NCBI GenBank assembly: GCA_046262415.1
Contig: JBHEMU010000195.1
Location: 1 to 34,347, forward strand
DNA from: JACDAS01 sp046262415
GTDB lineage: Bacteria > Actinomycetota > Thermoleophilia > Gaiellales > Gaiellaceae
Length of the DNA stretch: 34,347 nucleotides
Direction of reading: 5' to 3'
Below, piece by piece: positions 1 through 6,827 of this stretch. The stretch's first letter is position 1; each line of letters opens with the position of its first letter. Both the position numbers and the translations under genes were made by a program. Under the pieces are notes generated by a model that did no database searches, had not been told where the DNA came from, and saw only the letters and a program-made list of their open reading frames with translations.

Positions 1-415
1 GCACCCAATGCTCCCGCCGCGCCGCCGGCGGACGCCCCGGCGACCGCATCTTCGGCCGCGACGCCTGCGCCGACCTTCGCCGCCTCACCGTCATCGCAAC
101 TCCTCTCACTCAGGTGTTGCGACAACCGATTGAATCCGCCCTATACGCGCTCTCTCGAGCGGGCGCGCTGCCCGGGTCCGAACGCTGGGTGGCCGCGGTC
201 AAAGCAGGCGATCCGATCGACCACCTCATCCCGGTCGAGACCGCCGGAGGCGCCGCAGGCTTGAACCCACGGACCGAGCACGCCGGTGAGCTGGAGCGCC
301 GACTGCGAGGTTCGGCAGGGACGCCGGCGGCGAGGCTCCCACTCTCTGGAGCTCGCCGCCAGGCGCCTTCCTACTTGATCTCCACCCGAGGCGTCGCTTG
401 CAACGCCGACCTGGA
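1..415. other. Region without a convincing gene, downstream of rplL
   Basis: No reading frame here has convincing protein character. A 125-codon frame on the plus strand (114-491) crosses the rplL 3' end antisense and shows no recognisable domain; minus-strand frames are Arg/Pro-rich and resemble out-of-frame translations. In most bacteria rpoB follows rplL closely, but no RpoB N-terminus is visible on the minus strand, so rpoB lies further away or elsewhere. Positions 371-386 resemble the last 16 bases of rplL (see the repeat entry). Confidence 0.5.
371..386 (-). repeat. Partial second copy of the rplL 3' end
   Basis: Read on the minus strand, this segment ends GGTGGAGATCAAGTAG; the true rplL end at 484-499 is GGTCGAGATCAAGTAG (15 of 16 identical, encoding VEIK-stop). 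Weaker similarity appears to continue past both stop codons (GGCGCC followed by GGC-rich sequence). The copy is not in frame with rplL. It may be a relic of a small local duplication around the terminator hairpin; coincidence is not excluded. Confidence 0.35.
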
Positions 416-442
416 GGACGTGCGGGCTCCGCCCGCACGTCC
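416..442 (-). terminator. Strong hairpin after rplL, probable operon terminator
   Basis: Perfect 11-bp inverted repeat GGACGTGCGGG / CCCGCACGTCC around a 5-nt loop (a twelfth C-G pair can form inside). It lies 41 nt past the rplL stop codon. No U-tract follows on the minus strand, so it is either a non-canonical intrinsic terminator of a GC-rich organism or an mRNA 3'-end stabiliser. Confidence 0.6.
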
Positions 443-483
443 GTCCGATCCCGGGTCGTCCGAGCGCCGGCCGGGCGCCCCGA

Positions 484-873
484 CTACTTGATCTCGACCG
501 ACGCTCCGGCCTCCTCGAGCTGGCCCCTGAGCGAGTCGGCCTCGTCGCGGGGCACGCCCTCCTTGACGGCGTTCGGCGCACCGTCGACGAGGTCCTTCGC
601 CTCCTTCAGGCCGAGGCCGGTGATCGCCCGCACGACCTTGATCACCTGGATCTTCTTCTCGCCGGCGCCGGTCAGGACGACGTCGAACGCCGTCTGCTCC
701 TCCGCTTCGCCGGCGCCGTCCGTGGCGGCTCCGCCGCCCGCAGCCGCCACCGCGACGGGCGCGGCGGCGGTGATCCCCCACTCGTCCTCGATCTTCTTCT
801 TCAGCTCGACGAGGTCCAGGACGGACATCTTCCCGAGCTCGTCGAACACCTTGTCGACTCCACTTGCCGCCAT
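484..873 (-). CDS. rplL: 50S ribosomal protein L7/L12
   Basis: A 129-aa stalk protein that recruits translational GTPases (EF-Tu, EF-G) to the ribosome. The N-terminal dimerisation region (about residues 8-32, DELGKMSVLDLVELKKKIED) is followed by an Ala/Gly-rich hinge (about 36-58) and the conserved C-terminal domain with FDVVLTGAGEKKIQVIKVVR and GLGLKEAKDLVDGAP, ending in VEIK. Length is normal for L7/L12. The ATG is preceded by a very strong AGGAGG-type ribosome site, which suits the four or more copies needed per ribosome. The gene begins 2 nt after the rplJ stop codon and is the last gene of the operon before the hairpin at 416-442. Confidence 0.97.
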   Translation of the reverse strand: MAASGVDKVFDELGKMSVLDLVELKKKIEDEWGITAAAPVAVAAAGGGAATDGAGEAEEQTAFDVVLTGAGEKKIQVIKVVRAITGLGLKEAKDLVDGAPNAVKEGVPRDEADSLRGQLEEAGASVEIK

Positions 874-875
874 CG

Positions 876-1451
876 CTACTCCTCCTCCTGTGCTTCGGTT
901 GTCTCTGCAGGGGAGGCCGCGGTCGCGGAGTCCCCGAGTTGCTCGATGCGTGCGTCGATGAGACCGACGAGGTTCTCCAGCGGCGCGCTGAACAGCGCCA
1001 GGATCGTGGTCAGCGGGGCCGTCATCGCCCCGAGCACCTGGCCGCGCAGGACGTCGAGCGGCGGCATCGTCGCGAGGCTCGCCACGTCGTTCTCGGAGAT
1101 GGGCTTGCCGTCGAGGATCCCGCCGCGGACGACGAGGATCTTCGTGGTGCGCGCGGCGTCGCTGAGCGCCTTCGCCACCGCGACGGGATCCCCGTCCGAC
1201 TCGAGGAACGCGATCGCCGTCGGCCCGTCGAGCAGCGCCAGCAGCGGCTCCGACCCGGCCGCCTCGGCGGCGCGGCGCGTCAGCGTGTTCTTGACGACCG
1301 CGAAGCGCGCCCCGTGCTGGAGCAGCTTGCCGCGCAGGTCGTCGATCTCCGTCATCGTCAGGCCGCGGTAGTCGGCGACGATCAGGGTCTCGGACCGGCG
1401 GAGACGCTCGGTCAGCTCCGCGACGATCCGTTCCTTGTCTGCTTTCAGCAT
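876..1451 (-). CDS. rplJ: 50S ribosomal protein L10
   Basis: A 191-aa stalk base protein that anchors L7/L12 dimers to 23S rRNA. The start MLKADKERIVAELTERL and the segments YRGLT, VVKNTLTRRAA and GPTAIAF are family hallmarks. The C-terminal helix (about residues 140-172, APLTTILALFSAPLENLVGLI) is the L7/L12 binding spine, followed by an acidic Glu/Ala tail. The ATG at 1451 is chosen because the coding signal starts there and a GAAGGG ribosome site lies just upstream. That site is inside a hairpin in the leader at 1452-1493, a likely point of control. rplJ and rplL are 2 nt apart and certainly co-transcribed. Confidence 0.97.
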   Translation of the reverse strand: MLKADKERIVAELTERLRRSETLIVADYRGLTMTEIDDLRGKLLQHGARFAVVKNTLTRRAAEAAGSEPLLALLDGPTAIAFLESDGDPVAVAKALSDAARTTKILVVRGGILDGKPISENDVASLATMPPLDVLRGQVLGAMTAPLTTILALFSAPLENLVGLIDARIEQLGDSATAASPAETTEAQEEE

Positions 1452-1493
1452 GTTTTTCCCTTCGGGAAAAACTAGGCCCGCCTGGCGGCGGGC
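1452..1493 (-). promoter_or_regulatory. rplJ leader: terminator-like hairpin followed by ribosome-site-sequestering hairpin
   Basis: On the minus strand the rplA-rplJ spacer ends with two adjacent stem-loops. The first (1493-1476) is GCCCGCC/GGCGGGC around GCCA; after three further bases comes a run of five Ts, the layout of an intrinsic terminator. Those Ts are also the 5' arm of the second stem (1472-1452), GTTTTTCCC/GGGAAAAAC around GAA, whose 3' arm carries the GAAGGG ribosome site and ends at the ATG. L10-L12 leader autoregulation is established in bacteria. This arrangement could combine premature termination and translational masking, but L10 binding here is inference. Confidence 0.6.
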
Positions 1494-1582
1494 TCGGACC
1501 GGGCGTGAACGCTCGGCCGGGCTCGCCTGGGCTGGGCTTCTGCCTCGCGGCTGCCAGCTGTCTTCGGCGGTCTAGTCCTCGA

Positions 1583-2311
1583 TTACGACTCTACTGTAGC
1601 TCCCTCGAGCTCCTCGACGATCCCGCGGACGCGAGCCGGGTCGACGTGGATGCCGGGCCCCATCGTCGTCGTCAGCGTGATCGAGCGGATGTAGCGGCCC
1701 TTCGCCGCCGCGGGCTTCGCCTTGATGATCTCGTCGATCAGCGCCGAGTAGTTCTCCACCAGCTGCCGCTCCTCGAAGCTCCGCTTGCCGATCGGCAGGT
1801 GGACGTTCGCTCCGCGGTCGGTGCGGTACTCGAGCTTGCCTGCCTTCGCGTCGCGCACCGCCTTGCCGACGTCGAACGTCACCGTCCCCGTCTTCGGGTT
1901 CGGCATCTTGCCGCGCGGGCCGAGGATGCGGCCGAGCTTGCCGACGACGCCCATCTGGTCCGGGGTCGCGATCGCGACGTCGAAGTCGTCGAACCCGCCC
2001 TCGATCTTCGTCGCGAGGTCGGCCGCGCCGACGACGTCGGCGCCCGCATCCTCCGCCTCCCGCGCCTTCTCTCCGTCGGCGAAGACGGCGACGCGCTGCT
2101 CCCGGCCCGTGCCGTGCGGCAGCATCATCGTCCCGCGCAGCTGCTGCTCGGCGTGGCGGACGTTGAGCCCGAGGCGGAAGTGCGCCTCGACCGTCTCGTC
2201 GAACTTCTTCGCCGGAAAGTCCTTGAGCAGCCGCACCGCCTCGACGGGCGAGTAGAGCTTCTCGCGGTCGATCGTCCCCCGCGCCTGCCTGTAGCTCTTG
2301 CCGTGCTGCAC
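1583..2311 (-). CDS. rplA: 50S ribosomal protein L1
   Basis: A 242-aa protein of the ribosomal L1 stalk, which helps release deacylated tRNA from the E site. The sequence carries L1 hallmarks: KFDETVEAHFRLG near residue 35, QLRGTMMLPHGTG near 56, GRILGPRGKMPNPKTGTV around 127-144 and a TTTMGPGIHVD segment near the end. The start is GTG, overlapping the rplK stop codon by one base (TAGTG), so translation is probably coupled to rplK. About 130 nt separate its stop from rplJ; this spacer carries the L10 leader hairpins. Confidence 0.97.
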   Translation of the reverse strand: MQHGKSYRQARGTIDREKLYSPVEAVRLLKDFPAKKFDETVEAHFRLGLNVRHAEQQLRGTMMLPHGTGREQRVAVFADGEKAREAEDAGADVVGAADLATKIEGGFDDFDVAIATPDQMGVVGKLGRILGPRGKMPNPKTGTVTFDVGKAVRDAKAGKLEYRTDRGANVHLPIGKRSFEERQLVENYSALIDEIIKAKPAAAKGRYIRSITLTTTMGPGIHVDPARVRGIVEELEGATVES

Positions 2312-2736
2312 TAGGCGTCCACCTCCACGCCCATGCTGCGCGCGGTGCCGGCGACGACCTTCATCGCCTGCTCGACGTCGCGCGCGTTCAGGTCCTCGAG
2401 CTTCGTCTCGGCGATCGCGCGCACCTGGGCTCGGCTCAGGCGCCCGACCTTCGCGCGGTTCGGCTCGGCCGAGCCCTTCTCCAGGTTCAGCGCCTCCTTG
2501 ATCAGCACCGCTGCCGGCGGCGTCTTGGTGATGAACGTGAACGAGCGATCCTCGTAGACGGTGATCTCGACGGGGGTGATCCGGCCGTTCGCCTGCGCGG
2601 TCTGGGCGTTGTAGGCCTTGCAGAACTCCATGATGTTGACGCCGTGCTGGCCGAGCGCCGGGCCGACCGGCGGCGCCGGGTTGGCCTGCCCACCGGGGAT
2701 CTGCAGCTTGATCAGGGTGAGGACCTTCTTCGCCAT
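2311..2736 (-). CDS. rplK: 50S ribosomal protein L11
   Basis: A 141-aa protein of the GTPase-associated centre; it binds 23S rRNA near the thiostrepton site. It starts MAKKVLTLIKLQIPGGQANP, with PPVGPALGQHGVNIMEFCKAYN following, the most conserved part of L11. The C-terminal RNA-binding half contains GRLSRAQVRAIAETKLEDLNA. Length equals the family norm. The ATG overlaps the nusG stop (TGATG) by one base, and its own stop overlaps the rplA GTG, so three genes are translationally linked. Confidence 0.97.
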   Translation of the reverse strand: MAKKVLTLIKLQIPGGQANPAPPVGPALGQHGVNIMEFCKAYNAQTAQANGRITPVEITVYEDRSFTFITKTPPAAVLIKEALNLEKGSAEPNRAKVGRLSRAQVRAIAETKLEDLNARDVEQAMKVVAGTARSMGVEVDA

Positions 2737-3266
2737 CAGTCGAGCTTCTTGACCTGGTCGAAGGCGAGCTCCACGGGCACCTGCCGCTCGAAGATGTCGA
2801 CGAGCACCTTCAGCTTCTGCTGATCCGGGTTGACGTCGACGATCTCCCCGTCGAAGTCGCTGAGCGGGCCAGAGGTGACCTTGACCGACTCGCCGAGGGA
2901 GAACTGCACCTGCGCCCGGGGCCGGTCGCCCGCGCCGGCGCCCGTGTGCAGGATCCTCCCGACCTCGCCCTCGGACAGGGGAACCGGCTTGGAGCCGGCT
3001 CCGACGAAGCCGGTGACGCCCGGCGTGTTCTTGACCACGCCCCAGGCCTCGTCGTTCAGGTCCATGTTCACGAGCACGTAGCCCGGGAGCACGCGCTTCT
3101 CGATCTGCACCTTCTGCCCGTCCTTCGTCTCGATCACCTGCTCGGTCGGGACGACGACGCGGCGGAAGCGCGGCGCCTGGTTCATCGAGACGATCCGGTG
3201 CTCGAGGTTCGCCTTCACCTTGTTCTCGTGCCCCGAGTAGGTGTTGATCACGTACCACTGGAACAT
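2736..3266 (-). CDS. nusG: Transcription termination/antitermination factor NusG
   Basis: A 176-aa protein that binds the RNA polymerase clamp and modulates pausing and Rho termination and couples transcription to translation. The NGN domain begins at the start (MFQWYVINTYSGHENKVKANLE) with RVLPGYVLVNM near residue 62 and the KNTPGVTGFVG segment near 80. The KOW domain (about residues 122-176) holds ESVKVTSGPLSDFDGEI. Start at the ATG because NusG typically begins with this WYV(I/L)xTYSGxE motif and nothing conserved is found upstream. It lies 20 nt after secE. Confidence 0.96.
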   Translation of the reverse strand: MFQWYVINTYSGHENKVKANLEHRIVSMNQAPRFRRVVVPTEQVIETKDGQKVQIEKRVLPGYVLVNMDLNDEAWGVVKNTPGVTGFVGAGSKPVPLSEGEVGRILHTGAGAGDRPRAQVQFSLGESVKVTSGPLSDFDGEIVDVNPDQQKLKVLVDIFERQVPVELAFDQVKKLD

Positions 3267-3286
3267 GTGCCGGCTCCGCTCGCTCG

Positions 3287-3640
3287 CTACTGGCCGAGGA
3301 AGACGTTCTCGACCAGGCGCCTGAAGACCTGGTCGGATGCGTAGAGGAAGATGCCGATGATGATGCAGGCGATCAGCACCACGGCCGTGCCCTGGATGAC
3401 CTGGTTCTGGCCCGGCCATTCGACCTTCCTCAGCTCTCCCCAGGACTCGAGGACGAAGCGCCTGCTGCCGCTGCCCGGGAAGCTTCGCCCGGGGCGCCCC
3501 GCCGCGATCGGCGCCCGCGCGCCGTCGGCCCCGTCGGCGGCCGGCAGGCCGGGGGCGCGCGCGGCGGGTACGCCCGCCGCCCCGCTTGCGAGCTGCGCCT
3601 GTCGGCGGGCGCGGCGCTCGGAGCGCGTCTGGCGGGCCAC
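3287..3640 (-). CDS. secE: Preprotein translocase subunit SecE
   Basis: A 117-aa single-span membrane subunit that clamps SecY in the Sec translocon. The conserved core is at the C-terminus: ESWGELRKVEWPGQNQVIQGT (about residues 65-85), then one transmembrane helix (about 86-104) and a short tail. The N-terminal 55 residues are an Arg/Ala/Gly-rich cytosolic extension, common in actinobacterial SecE and not conserved. The GTG start directly abuts the rpmG stop codon (TAGGTG). Confidence 0.93.
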   Translation of the reverse strand: MARQTRSERRARRQAQLASGAAGVPAARAPGLPAADGADGARAPIAAGRPGRSFPGSGSRRFVLESWGELRKVEWPGQNQVIQGTAVVLIACIIIGIFLYASDQVFRRLVENVFLGQ

Positions 3641-3805
3641 CTACCTCGTCTCCCGGTGGGGCGTGTGCGTCCGGCACCAGCGGCAGTACTTGCGCAGCTC
3701 GACGCGGTCGGGCGTGTTCCGCTTCGACTTGTTCGTCATGTAGTTGCGCCGCTTGCACTCGTTGCAAGCGAGCGTGATGGGAACTCGTACTCCGGTCTTC
3801 GCCAT
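3641..3805 (-). CDS. rpmG: 50S ribosomal protein L33, zinc-ribbon form
   Basis: A 54-aa protein beginning MAKTGVRVPITLACNECKRRNY and ending CRWCRTHTPHRETR. The two CxxC pairs (CNEC, CRWC) form the zinc ribbon of the C+ type of L33; MTNKSKRNTPDR is a family signature. A GGAGAAG ribosome site lies upstream of the ATG. It lies between tRNA-Met and secE, the usual order in many bacteria. Confidence 0.95.
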   Translation of the reverse strand: MAKTGVRVPITLACNECKRRNYMTNKSKRNTPDRVELRKYCRWCRTHTPHRETR

Positions 3806-3848
3806 GCTCGGTTGTCTTCTCCAGCTCTCGTGTCTCGGCGCAGAAAGG

Positions 3849-3922
3849 TAGCGGCGGGAGGACTCGAACCTCCGACACGCGGATTATGATTCCGCTGCTC
3901 TAACCAGCTGAGCTACGCCGCC
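3849..3922 (-). tRNA. tRNA-Met (CAT)
   Basis: Minus-strand cloverleaf of 74 nt. Acceptor GGCGGCG pairs with CGCCGCT (G1-U72 wobble), then TA, D arm GCTC/GAGC, anticodon stem GCGGA/TCCGC with loop ATCATAA (anticodon CAT), T stem GGAGG/CCTCC with TTCGAGT loop and discriminator A. CCA is not encoded (ACCT follows). A G1 pairing with position 72 and the overall sequence favour elongator Met over initiator. A lysidine-modified tRNA-Ile2 cannot be fully ruled out from sequence alone. Confidence 0.93.
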
Positions 3923-3933
3923 GCGCGCGCCGT

Positions 3934-3961
3934 ACTGTAGCAGCGCGCGGGCGGCGTGAAC
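3934..3961 (-). promoter_or_regulatory. Probable promoter of the tRNA-Met/rpmG-rplL operon
   Basis: On the minus strand a -10-like TACAGT (3939-3934) sits 11 nt before the tRNA 5' end, with GTTCAC (3961-3956) 16 nt upstream as a candidate weak -35. Spacing is right for transcription to begin a few bases before the mature tRNA. Confidence 0.45.
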
Positions 3962-3980
3962 CGGGGCCTCAGCAGCGCCT

Positions 3981-4074
3981 GATCGTCCTTGCGAGGGGAT
4001 CGATCCTCTCGCCGGCGAGCCGGGTCCGCGCAGGGGCGCTCCGCCGGACGGCTCTCGCAAGGACGCGCACGATC
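3981..4074. repeat. Long imperfect inverted repeat
   Basis: Arms CGTCCTTGCGAG (3984-3995) and CTCGCAAGGACG (4054-4065) are a perfect 12-bp inverted repeat, extendable by a G-U and a G-C pair inward. Outside, GATCG (3981-3985) and CGATC (4070-4074) offer an alternative outer pairing. The loop has its own palindromic pieces, for example GTCCG/CGGAC. It lies between the divergent tRNA-Met and zinc-ribbon genes, so it could be a small structured RNA, a relic of a mobile element or a transcription insulator. Confidence 0.55.
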
Positions 4075-4099
4075 CGGCCTCCACTCTAGAGTCGCCGGA

Positions 4100-4270
4100 G
4101 TGACCCCGGCCGAACAGTGCTGGCGCTGCGCCGCCGAGATGCAGTGGCGTCAGGGGACGTGGCAGTGCCCGCGCTGCCGCTTCAAGCTCGGCTGCTGCGA
4201 GGGCGAGCCGCAGAGTTGCGCGGTCGCGCCCGCCGGCGATCCGCTTCGCGATCTATCTCGCGCGAAGTAG
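4100..4270 (+). CDS. Small zinc-ribbon-like protein
   Basis: A 56-aa protein with two CxxC pairs (CWRC near residue 7, CPRC near 22) followed by GCC and a last Cys near position 36, a pattern that fits a treble or ribbon zinc fold. It resembles small metal-binding proteins of unknown role; I do not recognise a named family. The GTG at 4100 is chosen because a -10-like TAGAGT (4087-4092) ends 7 nt before it, the leaderless arrangement seen at other genes of the window, and the upstream in-frame residues are unconserved Arg/Ser-rich sequence. It lies 39 nt before the ABC operon on the same strand. Confidence 0.55.
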   Translation: MTPAEQCWRCAAEMQWRQGTWQCPRCRFKLGCCEGEPQSCAVAPAGDPLRDLSRAK

Positions 4271-4297
4271 CCGCCGAACCCGTCCCAGGCACGCGGT

Positions 4298-4303
4298 TAT
4301 GTT
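4298..4303 (+). promoter_or_regulatory. -10-like box of the ABC exporter operon
   Basis: TATGTT lies 6 nt before the ATG at 4310. This fits a leaderless transcript from a housekeeping-type promoter. No clear TTGACA-like -35 is seen at the right distance. The same TAnnnT-N6-8-start layout recurs at 4087 (TAGAGT), 29834 region (TAGCCT) and 32283 (TACGCT, minus). Confidence 0.4.
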
Positions 4304-4309
4304 CTCCGC

Positions 4310-5278
4310 ATGCCCGTGATCGAGGCCCGCGAGCTCCGCCGCACGTACCGAACCTCCACCGGAGCGATCCGGAGGAAGGCCCTCCACGTCGAGGCCGTGC
4401 GCGGGATCAGCTTCCACGTCGACGAGGGCGAGCTCTTCGGCCTGCTCGGCCCGAACGGGGCCGGCAAGACGACGACGATCAAGATGCTGATCACGCTGCT
4501 GATCCCCACGGCGGGCACGGCTAGCGTCCTCGGCTTCGACGTCGTCCGCGACGCGCGCGAGGTGCGCAAGCGGATCGGCTACGTCTTCGGCGGCGAGCGC
4601 GGCCTCTACGAGCGGCTGTCGGCGCTCGACAACCTGCGCTACTTCGCCGAGCTCTACTCCGTTCCCGCGCGCGAGCAGAAGCCGCGCATCGCCGAGCTGC
4701 TCGACCTCGTCGGGCTCACCGGGCGGGAGAAGGAGCGGGTCGAGGGCTTCTCGCGCGGGATGAAGCAGCGGCTGCACATCGCGCGCGGGCTGCTGCACGA
4801 CCCGCCGGTGCTCTTCCTCGACGAGCCGACGATCGGTCTCGACCCCGTCGGGGCACGCGAGCTGCGCGCCACGATCGCCTCGCTCGCTCACTCGGGCAAG
4901 ACGGTCCTGCTGACGACGCACTACATGTTCGAGGCGGACAGCCTCTGCAACCGGATCGCCGTGATCGCGAAGGGGGAGATCGTCGGCGCGGGCACGCCGC
5001 GGGACCTGAAGGAGGTCGTCGCCGACCAGACCGTCGTCGAGGTCGAGGCCTTCGGCGCCGGCGAGGCCGAGCTGGAGCGCATCCGCGCCCTGCCCGGCGT
5101 CACGAGCGTCGCCGTGGAGGAGCGCGACTCGGCGCAGCTCGTCACCGTCACCTCCCCATCGGGCTCCGAGCTGACGCCCGGCATCCTCGCCTCCCTCGGG
5201 GCGGTCAGGGTCGGGCGCATCGCCACGCGCGAGCCGACGCTCGAGGATGCGTACGTGGCGCTCGTGACCGGGCCGTGA
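4310..5278 (+). CDS. ABC-2 type exporter ATP-binding protein
   Basis: A 322-aa ATPase of the DrrA/NodI/CcmA class that powers an ABC-2 exporter. Walker A GPNGAGKTTT is near residues 47-56, the signature is FSRGMKQR (about 147) in place of LSGGQ as usual for this class, Walker B VLFLDEPTIGLDP follows, then the switch His in LLTTHYMFEA. The C-terminal ~90 residues form the extra domain that DrrA-type ATPases carry after the core, ending in EPTLEDAYVALV. The substrate (drug, lipid, glycan) cannot be read from sequence. The stop overlaps the GTG of the first permease, and all five genes form one operon. Confidence 0.93.
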   Translation: MPVIEARELRRTYRTSTGAIRRKALHVEAVRGISFHVDEGELFGLLGPNGAGKTTTIKMLITLLIPTAGTASVLGFDVVRDAREVRKRIGYVFGGERGLYERLSALDNLRYFAELYSVPAREQKPRIAELLDLVGLTGREKERVEGFSRGMKQRLHIARGLLHDPPVLFLDEPTIGLDPVGARELRATIASLAHSGKTVLLTTHYMFEADSLCNRIAVIAKGEIVGAGTPRDLKEVVADQTVVEVEAFGAGEAELERIRALPGVTSVAVEERDSAQLVTVTSPSGSELTPGILASLGAVRVGRIATREPTLEDAYVALVTGP

Positions 5279-6045
5279 AAGCGCTACGCCTGCTCTCGCT
5301 CGGCTGGCGCCTCCACTTCAAGATGCTGTCGAGATCGGCGTTCGACGGCCTGCTGGGTGTGATGTGGCCGCTCTTCTTCGCCACGATCGCCTTCTTCATG
5401 TTCCGGGCGGGCGGCGGCGGGGCCACGCTCCTCTACGCCGCGCTCGGCGCGAGCGTGATGGGCATCTGGTCCGCGACCGCGGTCGCCGCCAGCTCCGCGC
5501 TGCAGCGGGAGCGCTGGCAGGGAACGCTCGAGCTCCTGGTCGGCGCGCCGGCGCACTTCTCGCTCGTGCTCCTGCCGATCACGCTCGCGATGGCGACGCT
5601 CGGCATCTACTCGATGGCTGCGACGCTCCTGTGGGGGCGCTTCCTCTTCGGCATCGGGGTGCGCATCGAGCACCCGCTCCTCTTCGTCCTCGCCGTCCCG
5701 GTGATGATCGTCTCGATCGGGATGCTCGGCTTCCTGCTCTCGGTCACGGTCGTCCGCTACCGGACCGCCTGGGCGCTCGGGAACTCGTTCGAGTACCCGG
5801 TCTGGCTCATCTGCGGCTTCCTCGTGCCCCTCTCGCTCCTGCCGGGCTGGGTCCACCCGATCTCCTGGGCACTCGCGCCGACCTGGGGGATCCGCGCAAT
5901 CCGGGAGGCGGCGCTCGGCGGCTCGCCGCTGGCCGACATAGCCGTCTGCGCGGCGCTCGGCGCCGGCTACACCGCCGCCGGCATCCTCCTGATCGAGACC
6001 GTGCTTCGCTCAGCCCGAAGCCACGCGTCCCTCTCGCTCACGTGA
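5275..6045 (+). CDS. ABC-2 type permease, A-type subunit 1
   Basis: A 256-aa membrane protein with about six hydrophobic segments typical of ABC-2 permeases. It begins with GTG overlapping the ATPase stop (GTGA). Marker motifs shared with the gene at 6824 are RWQGTLE(L/T)L near residue 82, EYPVWL, LVPxSLLPGW and APTWGxRAIRxAALGG in the last third. These two genes are therefore paralogues (type A). It probably pairs with the B-type permease that follows to make one heterodimeric channel. Confidence 0.9.
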   Translation: MKALRLLSLGWRLHFKMLSRSAFDGLLGVMWPLFFATIAFFMFRAGGGGATLLYAALGASVMGIWSATAVAASSALQRERWQGTLELLVGAPAHFSLVLLPITLAMATLGIYSMAATLLWGRFLFGIGVRIEHPLLFVLAVPVMIVSIGMLGFLLSVTVVRYRTAWALGNSFEYPVWLICGFLVPLSLLPGWVHPISWALAPTWGIRAIREAALGGSPLADIAVCAALGAGYTAAGILLIETVLRSARSHASLSLT

Positions 6046-6827
6046 GCTCCGTGCGCCTCTTCTTCGTCGGCGGCCTGATGAGCTACCGCGCCCTCTTTCA
6101 CTGGATGACGCCGTGGATCCTGATCCCGAGCTTCCTGATCGCGCCGCTCTTCCAGATCCTGCTCTTCGTCTACATCGGGCGCGCCGCCGAGCTGGAGTCG
6201 GACGAGTTCTACGTGATCGGCAACGCCCTCCAGTACGCGTCGATCCCGTGCCTGTTCGCGATGGGGCACACGATCTCCGGCGAGCGCTGGCAGCAGACGC
6301 TCGGGGCCGTGCTGGCGACGCCGGCGCGGCGGCTGCCGCTCTTCGTCGGCCGGACGCTGCCGGTGATCGTGAACGGAATGCTGGTCGCGGCCTTCGCGCT
6401 CACCGTGGGCACGCTCATGCTCGGGATCCACCTGCCGGCCTCGTCGCTGGCTCCGCTGGGGCTGACGATCGTCGTCACGACCTTCTCCTGCACCGGGCTC
6501 GGGCTCGTCAACGCGGCGATCGGCTTCCGCGTGCGCGAGGTCGCAGTGCTCTCGAACATCCTCTTCGGGTTGCTGCTCGTTTTCTGCGGCGTGAACGTGC
6601 CGCTCGACGACCTGCCCGGCTGGATGAGCACGACCGCCCAGGGGCTGCCGCTCACGCACGGCATCGAGGCCGCGCGGAAGCTCGCGGACGGCGAGTCGCT
6701 CGGCGGCGTCGCCGGCCTGCTCGGAGCCGAGGCGCTCGTCGGCGCCGCCTTCGCCGCCGCCGGTTACGCGCTGCTGCGCTTCATGGAGTGGGAGAGCCGG
6801 CGCCTCGCGACGCTGGACCGGGCGTGA
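6042..6827 (+). CDS. ABC-2 type permease, B-type subunit 1
   Basis: A 261-aa membrane protein starting at a GTG that overlaps the previous stop codon. It opens with RLFFVGGLMSYRALFHW and carries CGVNVPLDDLPGWM and GLPLTHGIEAAR near the C-terminus, both nearly identical in the gene at 7585, so the two are paralogues (type B). Around six membrane spans are expected. A GERWQQTLG segment (residues ~82) corresponds to the ERWxGTL coupling region of the other permeases. Confidence 0.9.
   Translation: MSSVRLFFVGGLMSYRALFHWMTPWILIPSFLIAPLFQILLFVYIGRAAELESDEFYVIGNALQYASIPCLFAMGHTISGERWQQTLGAVLATPARRLPLFVGRTLPVIVNGMLVAAFALTVGTLMLGIHLPASSLAPLGLTIVVTTFSCTGLGLVNAAIGFRVREVAVLSNILFGLLLVFCGVNVPLDDLPGWMSTTAQGLPLTHGIEAARKLADGESLGGVAGLLGAEALVGAAFAAAGYALLRFMEWESRRLATLDRA

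Noticed and set aside
114..491. 125-codon plus-strand frame near the left edge
   Set aside because: It overlaps the rplL terminator and 3' end antisense, has no recognisable motif, and its second half is low-complexity Pro/Arg.
3849..3922. Possibility that the CAT tRNA is initiator Met
   Set aside because: The anticodon stem lacks the three consecutive G-C pairs of initiators and position 1 can pair with 72 (G-U); an elongator fits better.
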